From assembly GCA_026874595.1 (NCBI GenBank), contig CM049314.1, positions 3,121,318 to 3,185,317 of the forward strand: DNA of 64,000 nt. The letters are read 5' to 3'. The DNA is from Sipunculus nudus. Lineage: Eukaryota; Annelida; Sipuncula; Golfingiida; Sipunculidae. The stretch's first letter is position 1; each line of letters opens with the position of its first letter. This document shows, piece after piece, positions 56,479 to 64,000 of the stretch. A model generated the notes under the pieces. That model made no database searches and was not told where the DNA came from. It saw only the letters and a program-made list of their open reading frames with translations. A program made the translations under genes and the position numbers.

Positions 56479-57442
56479 ATGTGTATTATTTCAGAAAGGC
56501 TCAAAACGGATTTAGACGTCGGTGTTATTGTCGCAAGATGTAAGGCTTTGGTGGATTCTTCCTACAGAACGCGGTTAAGCCAGTGGCGGCATTATTTACA
56601 TTTTTGCATTTTTTTAACCAAGTTCCGTTACCGTCTACTTCACAGGTAATATCAAGGTACGTTATATATATGTCAAGAACTCTGCGTTACTCCAGCATTG
56701 AGAATTATCGGAGTGCCGTGGTTTATTTGCATAAACTCTATGGTTACCAGTGCCCAGATATTCGGGATTCATTCACCACTCAAATTACGCTGAGAGGTAT
56801 CCGTCGCATTCTGGGCCATAGTGTCCGGAGAAAGTTACCGATTTCAGTTAACCTGCTATACAGGATGTGCTTGCAACTGGATATAACTTGTAAAAACGAC
56901 GTCGCTCTATGGGCTTGCATACTTTGTGAATTTCGAGCACTTTTGCGCTAGGCAAATTTAGTCCCGAGTGGTCGTTCACAGGAGCAGCATTTGACAAGAA
57001 ACGCCCTTGTTTTTACCGACTGGGGTATGATTACTTGCTTGACGCGTAGTAAAATGATTCAGTATCATGAAAGGGTTCTAGAAATTCCGATTGCGAGTGT
57101 TGCCAGCTCTCCCATAGGTGCTGTACATTATACTCGACGCCACTTCCAGGAAATATCGGTGGGAACAGCCCAGCATTCCTACACATCGACAAAAAAGGTC
57201 TGATTAATCCCGTCCGTCATACGTACCTGGTGACGCGGCTTCGACGTTTTATACAGGCTGCAGGTGAGGTCCCAAGGTTGTACAGCGGCCACAGCCTTCG
57301 CAGAGGCGGGGCGACCTTTATGCACAGTGTGGGGATCCCCATCGAGAATATACAATTGACCGGTGATTGGCGCAGCCTTGCGGTATTGGAATATATATCG
57401 CGTCCAATTATATATATATTGGGTAAATACAGAAATCAGTAA
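56479..57442 (+). pseudogene. Tyrosine recombinase of the Ngaro-like element
   Basis: ATG at 56479 opens CIISERLKTDLDVGVIVARC. At a T-tract near 56610-56620 the frame shifts into LPSTSQVISRYVIYMSRTLR and YSSIENYRSAVVYLHKLYG (SAM-like N-terminal domain). The catalytic domain has the first Arg region FRALLR followed by a TAG (56949-56951) in place of Lys. A second shift near 57200 leads to the HSLRRGGATFMHSVGIP box (His-x-x-Arg), then TGDWRS and the Tyr nucleophile in LEYIS near 57390. These are the R-H-R-H/W-Y residues of the family. It would integrate circular cDNA without target duplication. Two shifts and one stop make it inactive. Confidence 0.75.
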
Positions 57443-57612
57443 ATATGCGAGTGGGACAGTAGCATAGTACGATTACATGTAAACGGACAATTCAGTAACT
57501 AATCGGGTAGTATAGTGTACCGCTGTAGATATGCTTGTTAACTTTTCTCTCTGTGTGACCCCCACAACACACAACTCCTCTCCTCTTTCTATAAGCTCGG
57601 ACGGATTGGCGG

Positions 57613-57690
57613 GAGTTTGCGTCTTGCGGCTCCTTGTCATACCGGCCCTTCTGTCTTGTTATTTGTGAATGTGGTATGTACATTATTCAG
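57613..57690 (+). repeat. Split direct repeat B1
   Basis: It matches 57945-58018 (shared GAGTTTGCGTCTTGCGGCTC, CTGTCTTGTTATTTGT, ATGT and CATTATT). B1 ends directly in front of A2. Confidence 0.8.
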
Positions 57691-57691
57691 G

Positions 57692-57893
57692 TATAATGGA
57701 AGTTATCCATTATACAGTTATAATTGGCCGGGTCCCCAGCTAGTCTACATGTGGCTCGCCACTCTCCTAATTAGGGCAGGGGGAGGGGTGTTAATTAATA
57801 TGCGCGTGTGCGCTCAGGCAGATCATAAAGGTGCGCAACGGTCCTCCCGGGTGTCACTTTGAAGTTGGTAGTGGCGGTGGCCACACAGAATTT
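57692..57893 (+). repeat. Split direct repeat A2
   Basis: Second copy of the A repeat, same orientation as A1, about 85-90 percent alike by eye. It begins with the same 9-5-9 inverted repeat and is followed by a T-rich 50-base spacer before B2. Confidence 0.85.
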
Positions 57894-57944
57894 TTTTTAT
57901 TATTATCTCTTCATATATATTTTGTATTGTTTAATACACGACGA

Positions 57945-58018
57945 GAGTTTGCGTCTTGCGGCTCCTGGTCGTTGGCCCATCTGTCTTGTTATTTGTTAAT
58001 GTGATATGTGCATTATTA
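57945..58018 (+). repeat. Split direct repeat B2
   Basis: Second copy of the B repeat. It marks the right end of the Ngaro-like element. Confidence 0.8.
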
Positions 58019-58328
58019 TATACGTCAAAATATCATAATTTGTTTACCTTTATAAAATAATGTAACTGTAATTGTTAATACATATACACATATAATAACG
58101 TTGGTTACATGGTTACATAAAATGGTTACATGGCACTCAGCATTCGTGACACTTAGGTAAGAACCATCAGCACCTTTTGTAAAGAAAACAATTCTTATTA
58201 GACATTATTGCTGGATGAATTGTCACGTAGTAATGTCTAATGATTAATCCAGGAATATTAAGAACTCTTTACTCAATGATTTATATAGGTTAAATTATTT
58301 GTTGGGAAAATAAAATGAACTCACTTAC

Positions 58329-58473
58329 CAGTGTATCCTTGTTTATAGACACAAGTTCTGTCTGCATTTGTGTCAGTGAGATCTACATTCACTGATGCAT
58401 TTATGTTGACACTAGTTCCAAGACCATAAAACATGTTCCAGATTAACATGGACACAGTTGGAACAGTATTAAA
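58329..58473 (-). other. Possible exon with a good donor (weak)
   Basis: On the - strand an open stretch of about 48 codons (VNINASVNVDLTDTNADR, CVYKQGYTG) ends at a consensus donor G|GTAAGTGAG. The composition looks protein-like and extracellular. No acceptor AG is found near its start, and a TGA lies just upstream in frame. Without a transcript it cannot be called a gene. Confidence 0.15.
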
Positions 58474-60183
58474 TCATTGATACATTCACTTTTCCATCGG
58501 CATAACTATCACTTAGTTTCGGGACACATCTATGGATCCCCATGATATTTGGTTGGACACATCAGACACATAACATGTGTTCAATCATTTAAATGGTGCA
58601 ACCCTTTAAGTGATTTTGATAAAATACAGAAAATACTTAGTACTGATTAATAACACTTTAATAACCTACGGGTTGAATTGATAATTCGCATGATATCATA
58701 AATATTTCTCGGAAAATAGCCTTTAAGATTTGCAATTCTATCAAAACTTAATTCCCTATCTGATATTAATGATCTTTAGTCTCACCATTTGCAGAGGATT
58801 CTTTTAGCAAAAAAATTTTTCATATCTAAAATTCATCTCTATGAAATCTCATGGGTATTAAAAGTCTATTGGAAATATTTGAATTCCTACCCAAAGAGAC
58901 CAAAATTGTTGCTCTTAAGATAGGATAAACTGACTCATGAGTTTATCACACATGCATTATGTTTTTTTTTTTGTAACCTTTCGCAGGGTTATAACATATC
59001 TTTATTGTAACGATTTTGAGACACGATATGACCATAACCCATCCTTCGGCAAATGATATCCATAAGTTCTCATTTGGCAGAAGATGTGACATAATTTTCG
59101 GGAATTTTTATATTAGCCGTGGTTTGACCTATATATGAATGGCCGCCCAGGAGATAAAGCATGACTTTTTGTATTATGCTTGCCTAATCAGCTGAGTGCT
59201 AGTGACGAGGCACAATACGAAACAATCTGTGATTGTTATTTGGGCAATGGTTTTATAACTTATATCTGTCAAACAAATATATATTTACATTATTATTTGC
59301 ATTCATTTCCTTTAGGTTAAGTATCGTAATTATAGCTGAATTGACCCTATTTGTTATGTACAACTAATATAACCACTTATTTATGGTTAACTCACATAAA
59401 TGATAGATATTTATAATAATTAGGAATTCATAATGGACTAAACAACCCGCAATGCTAAATCGAAAGTTGAAGGGGTCAGATTCAGCAGTGGTTTTGCTGC
59501 ATATGAAAATAACACCAAGGTACAACAAGAAAAAGATACACCGGTGCTCGTTTAAAAGAACAGAATGTTATGCTCATCCAAATAACCAAACTATAAGACA
59601 TGATCTATCTTGTGTTACAAATGTATTCATGAGACAACACATTTTACATATATTTCGTATAACGTTAGAAATGTGCAAAAGAAAATAAATCCACCACCAA
59701 GATCATAAACATTCTTGTCAGTATTTATTGATGTGAAAAAATTTCATTTTATCCCGATTAAATCATTTACTATATATAATTTTTTTGTGAAAAGAATATT
59801 AAGCTTTAGTCATTGGTACTCTAATCTATTGTATGGAAGTTAATTTTTGAAACCATATTAAAATTTATCCTTTGAACTGGTATTTTGTGGCCATATTTGT
59901 GGTATGGCAAATGTTTTATTAACATTATAATAAATGTGATACGGGCTCGTACATCGGGAAAAATTGCTAATATCTTGCTTGATTTGTAGTGTATAGCGAG
60001 ACTTAGTCCCTGGAATGACCAGACGTTTTTATTAGTTTCCATTTAAATGTTCCCGTTTTTGTTCGAGCTTTGTAGTTACAAGATTATGCTCTCACTTCTT
60101 GTGCATCATGCATCGTCAATCACCATTTTTGCTTGGAATCTGGCAGGCGGAAAATCGATTACCCTGAATTTCCAATAAGTACA

Positions 60184-60583
60184 TTACAACATCATTTCTT
60201 TATCAATCCAAGGTATTACATGTTCTGGAGCCCTTCGGGTAAATTTTGAAGAATGGTATTCCTGTATTCCTGAATGGACCAGATTAAATTTTTGTTTGTA
60301 CTTAACGTCAAGTGACACGTTTTCCTTTTTTTTGAGAGCTTTACTTCGTTCCTCCATGATCCTGCTGACCATTCATACCTGTTACATCACTCATGTGCAT
60401 TCTGTCCGGACGTAATTGTGGTTTAGAGTTTAAAATATGTATTTTTTTAATATTGAAAGTGTCATGATGATCCTCCTGTGAAACGTATGTTTGTACATAC
60501 ACCACATTTTTACTCTCAGTATTCAGTATTCTGGCCGTAGGTACCTTTGTATGAGGACCCAAACGGTCTTTACGTATGTGCAA
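60184..60583 (-). pseudogene. Possible decayed coding segment (weak)
   Basis: Two - strand open frames, 80 and 62 codons, overlap by about 30 bases in different frames and together give 130 codons (NVVYVQTYVSQEDHHDTFNI and KQKFNLVHSGIQEYHSSKFT). The composition is ordinary for a soluble protein and unlike the neighbouring AT-rich noise. I do not recognise the family. A frameshifted retrocopy or chance are both possible. Confidence 0.2.
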
Positions 60584-63158
60584 TATAGCGAATATTGTAA
60601 TTTTCTTACAAGCCTGACTGAAACTATAATCCTCGGATTACTGTTGGTAACCCTTTTTGTTGTCACATTAAGAAATGTGTATTCCTTTTGGGTTAATATT
60701 CAATTCTGCCGCTTAGGGGTATATTTTGTCTGTTCGTTCCATAAGGCAAACAGTGCCGCCTTTCCCATGGGACACTGGTTGGAACATCTGCTTTTAATTA
60801 ATAAGAACCATAGAACACAATCATTTGGTTGGTTATATTTGTATTGGTATATGTTATACGAAATGTTTTCACACAATTATGGCTAAATGTTACACAATTG
60901 TATATGTAACGGTTATAGGTTAACAATACCCACGTGTTACAATTAAAATTGCCTGCTAGTTAAGCAATTTAAGATTATTAGCTGTATGATGAACCAGGAA
61001 GTAACAAGTTGATTTAAGAGTCCAGTTACCAATATGTAACATATTCAAACCTCACTAGAGTGTTGCTATAAATAAATCAGCGTGGCAAATGTTAGAGGCA
61101 CGGGGTGCCTGCCAATATGTTTATATGGATGAGGAGGAATCAGTTCAGTCTATGACATGATTAGATTGTCTACCTAAAAACTGACGCATTTCTTTGTTTA
61201 AAATAGAACCCCTAAGTTTCACTTGCTAAATGTCTATATTTGTCATGTTTTGACATATTTTTCCTATGTTAATGAAACTAGCGAATCGTAATGATTATTA
61301 AAATAAGCAATGTCATTCTGCATATCTTATAACCTTCTTCGAACCGAGTGGCTCATTTAGCCTTAGAGCTATTTATGAATACAATATTAACTATTTGTCA
61401 TTAACAAATTCAACATGATTTCATCCGCATATCGTATAAAAAAAACAGTGATAATACACAGAACAATTTTTTGTAACAGAACCTTCTTGTGTATTTATAT
61501 GGAGATCTTAAACCTACGACTAGTGATTATCTTGCATTTAGAAAATGTTTGATCAATTGTCAATACACAAGGGAATTCTTTTCAACTTGTTCAGATCTTG
61601 AATGAAATGTCTAGTTTTCTTTGTGTATCAAAGCACAGATTTTGAGTATTTGAATGATTTTTAATCTTCTATTGCTACACATACTTTTTAAGTGCGATGA
61701 ACCTGGGATCGATACAAGATTTATAGATTCATGGGAGATTGGCACGTATTATCATTGAATATCAGTACTACTGGCAAATAACTCATCCTCAGGTTTAACT
61801 CTGATATGGACCTTCATTGAGTAATAATACTGTGAGTCTTTATCCTTCCCAACTTAAAATCGAGAGCATCTAAATTCGATAGAAAAGCTGACGCATTATT
61901 CTTTCACACGTATGGCTTACCGAATACTGTTTATATATACCTTCTTCAATGTAGAGTAATAAAATATACATGGCTTCATTGTTAAGTTCGATAACGGCTT
62001 ATGGTTTTACGCCCATCTGAACAAGGAACTGATTATTTTAATAAACGCCTATCTCTTATTTACTGTTATTTAGAAGTAAAATTAACATTCTATGATATAT
62101 TAATCTTTGCCGCCCGAACCTAAATTTAACATAATTTAACATTTCTATATAAGTTATACCAAATAAATTTATTTTAATATATCTCATTCATTATCCAGGG
62201 TGCCAAACAAACCATTCAAGGACACTTTGATTGCATCAGTAAAGGTATAGTATATGCCATGTAAACTATGTCCAGAAAATATTTATACAGGCGAAATAAG
62301 CCTCGTGCCAAGTCTCAGAATTATTGGCCGCAGACAGTCCATTAGAATGCTAGACACTAACTTACCGGCTGGATAATATTTTTCTCAATAAAATCACTCG
62401 TCAGAATGCATATTGATTTGCGTTCTAAAGGGTCACCTAACCGACACACGACATAGACAAATATGGGAACTAAAATTGATTGAGCAATTTAAAACTTTGA
62501 GAAAAAGATTCAATCGCGATGCCGGTTTCATGGCGCACTACAGAAATTGAGACCTACCATAATATTAATAGCATCGAACGACCCCTGCATATCGATAATG
62601 ACGTAACGTCATTCCCTATGCATACGTGCACATACCTGCCACTGATACCGCCGTGTCATGAGATCTCTCAGGTTTACACACAATAATAATATCAAGTAAA
62701 CCACAAACGTCAGCAACTTGTACGTAAACTTTCTCATACTGACTATTTAATATATCATTTAATATACTATTTATATATGGATTACCTTTATTTGTTATCA
62801 TGGACTTGCACAACCAGATCGCCACCACACTATTTCTCAATCATCATCAGCATTAAGCCGATGAACATTATGAACTTCAAACCATAAATGTGTTAGAGGA
62901 CATGAACTTAACATAATCGGGACACTCATAACCTAGCATTATGGGTACAATAACAATGATGCACTCGGAACCTGGGTAAACAAGGTACAAATTCAGAGCA
63001 GTCAATCACAGGTCCATCACACTATACTATGCATTATAGTCATTAGAAACAGTTTATCAAACATATAGATACAGCCGATCTCTATACCTTTCAACCTGAC
63101 ACCTGATGAAATTGCTTTAAGCTTTGAAAGCTCGAGACTGAAATAAACAATCATCCTG

Positions 63159-63162
<4 letters not shown>

Positions 63163-63223
<61 letters not shown>
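63163..63223. repeat. (AT)n microsatellite
   Basis: About 30 AT dinucleotides, following an AATAAACAATC stretch. Confidence 0.95.
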
Positions 63224-63225
<2 letters not shown>

Positions 63226-63293
63226 CATTTAATTTCGTATCAGAATTCAATATTATTTATTTTTTACTCATTACTTTTTTACATTATGGATTG

Positions 63294-63316
63294 TATATAT
63301 ATATATATATATATAA
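63294..63316. repeat. Short (AT)n tract
   Basis: Eleven AT dinucleotides, 70 bases after the larger tract. No gene is seen from here to the end of the window. Confidence 0.9.
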
Positions 63317-64000
63317 TCTTATATATAGCATTAAAAAATTCGACTTCGCATATCATGAAAATTGTTGTCACTATATGATTGATATAACCACTCATAATTA
63401 TGCGTTGGTTATTTTTACAACTGCGTTTGACAAATACTAGGGAACAAATTATATATGATGCAATTGGACAATGAAGGTCACCAAAGAAAAAATGTTATTC
63501 ATATTGTGTTTTGCCTAATTGTCATCAGTGGGACCAAAGTGCATATCTTTGCAAACATTTATTAAATATCGTCAAAAACATTACATCATAAATCATATTG
63601 TTTTGGTTTTTTAACCACACATAATTATGCTTTGATTCAAAATCTGTTAATGCCGCAGGAAAAAAAGTCGGGGAACAAATGCGTAGGAAACAAAAGAGAG
63701 AAATTTTCAGGGAGAGTGGTTGTGTCCCTGGTGCATTTTCGATTAATATCACATGAGAGCGGGTTATTTATGCTTACTCGTACACAGTAACCGACGTTTG
63801 TATTTTTAAAGGCAGTTAAACTATGAGCATCGACACAGAGGAAGCAAAAGGTGTGGTGGCATCGATACAGATAAGCTCTGTCTAGTCGGGACGGTTATCA
63901 TACCGGAGGAATTAGAAATATCTCAAGGTTGCCCGCTGGTAAGGTGACTTGTTCTTGAATTGTTTGATTGCAACACGTTACTTTCGCCAAGCTATTTCAC

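Larger units (their letters stand above)
53438..58018 (+). mobile_element. Ngaro/PAT-like tyrosine-recombinase (DIRS-order) retrotransposon
   Basis: A 4.6-kb element with gag, RT, RNase H and tyrosine recombinase in that order on the + strand, flanked by split direct repeats in the arrangement A1 - coding - B1 - A2 - B2. The repeats A (about 203 bases) and B (about 75 bases) are directly visible. This structure, with no LTRs and no integrase, defines the Ngaro/PAT branch of the DIRS order, which integrates a circular DNA by site-specific recombination. There is no room for the DIRS1-type methyltransferase between RNase H and recombinase. Stops and shifts in gag, RT and recombinase make this copy non-autonomous, but its ends look complete. 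Confidence 0.85.
58019..63162. other. Region without a convincing gene
   Basis: AT-rich with no repeat family or long conserved frame recognised. Two weak candidates are listed separately: a possible - strand exon at 58329-58473, and two adjoining - strand open frames at 60184-60583. The rest has only short, unsupported open frames. Confidence 0.5.

Noticed and set aside
63095-63150. Hammerhead ribozyme-like words (CTGATGA ... GAAA)
   Set aside because: The sequence between the two boxes does not form a proper stem II and flanking stems I and III are not evident.

Overview
The window looks like repeat-dense, AT-rich eukaryotic DNA from a marine invertebrate, most likely a bivalve or other mollusc. 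This is an inference. It rests on tandem EGF-like exons with phase-1 introns, Gmr1-like and Ngaro-like retrotransposons, a Helentron-type interspersed repeat with a GTCC microsatellite, large satellite arrays and many (AT)n tracts. No rRNA, tRNA, CRISPR array or prokaryotic operon was seen. Almost all recognisable coding sequence is either EGF-like exons or decayed mobile-element protein.

Layout. 0.2-6.5 kb: a + strand cluster of EGF-like exons of the MEGF/scavenger-receptor type. Each exon usually holds two EGF repeats, and a pair of exon types (A and B) is tandemly duplicated in various states of decay. An intron of the array has taken in a ~1.6 kb dispersed repeat (3.24-4.85 kb), whose second, divergent copy lies at 37.2-39.1 kb. 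6.5-8.1 kb: a 110-bp tandem repeat and two MITE-like elements. 8.8-17.47 kb: a + strand Ty3/gypsy-class retrotransposon of Gmr1 type, with integrase upstream of reverse transcriptase. It is split by a ~3.2 kb nested repeat at 9.61-12.84 kb. 17.47-33.0 kb: a 15.5-kb satellite domain with three monomer families: ~240 bp, 77 bp (each monomer carrying a telomere-like palindrome) and ~101 bp. A degenerate Mutator-like (MULE) transposon is inserted at 27.14-29.61 kb. 33.0-35.0 kb: the 5' part of a second Gmr1-like copy, on the - strand, so two oppositely oriented copies bracket the satellites.

35-40 kb is non-coding apart from the dispersed repeat. 40.0-45.9 kb is a - strand gypsy element in the canonical order gag-PR-RT-RH-IN. 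It has a PNMA-like gag and a clear polypurine tract next to an LTR start. 46-51.3 kb is non-coding with ACAT-rich and (AT)n repeats. 51.36-52.88 kb is a decayed L1/Tx1-like LINE on the - strand. 53.44-58.02 kb is a + strand tyrosine-recombinase retrotransposon (gag-RT-RH-YR) with complete split direct repeats A1-B1-A2-B2, the structural hallmark of the Ngaro/PAT group. A perfect 9-bp inverted repeat with a 5-bp spacer sits at the start of both A copies. 58-64 kb has no convincing gene.

Working together: apart from the EGF exons, which may belong to an active or a dying receptor gene, the window records layered transposition. Gmr1 insertion was followed by Helentron-like nesting. A MULE inserted into the satellite, leaving an 8-bp duplication. 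The most informative pieces are the Ngaro-like element with its putative recombinase site, the Gmr1 pair around the satellite domain, and the A+B exon duplications. All coding calls are from reading translations by eye; exact boundaries are approximate unless a splice or repeat junction is stated.
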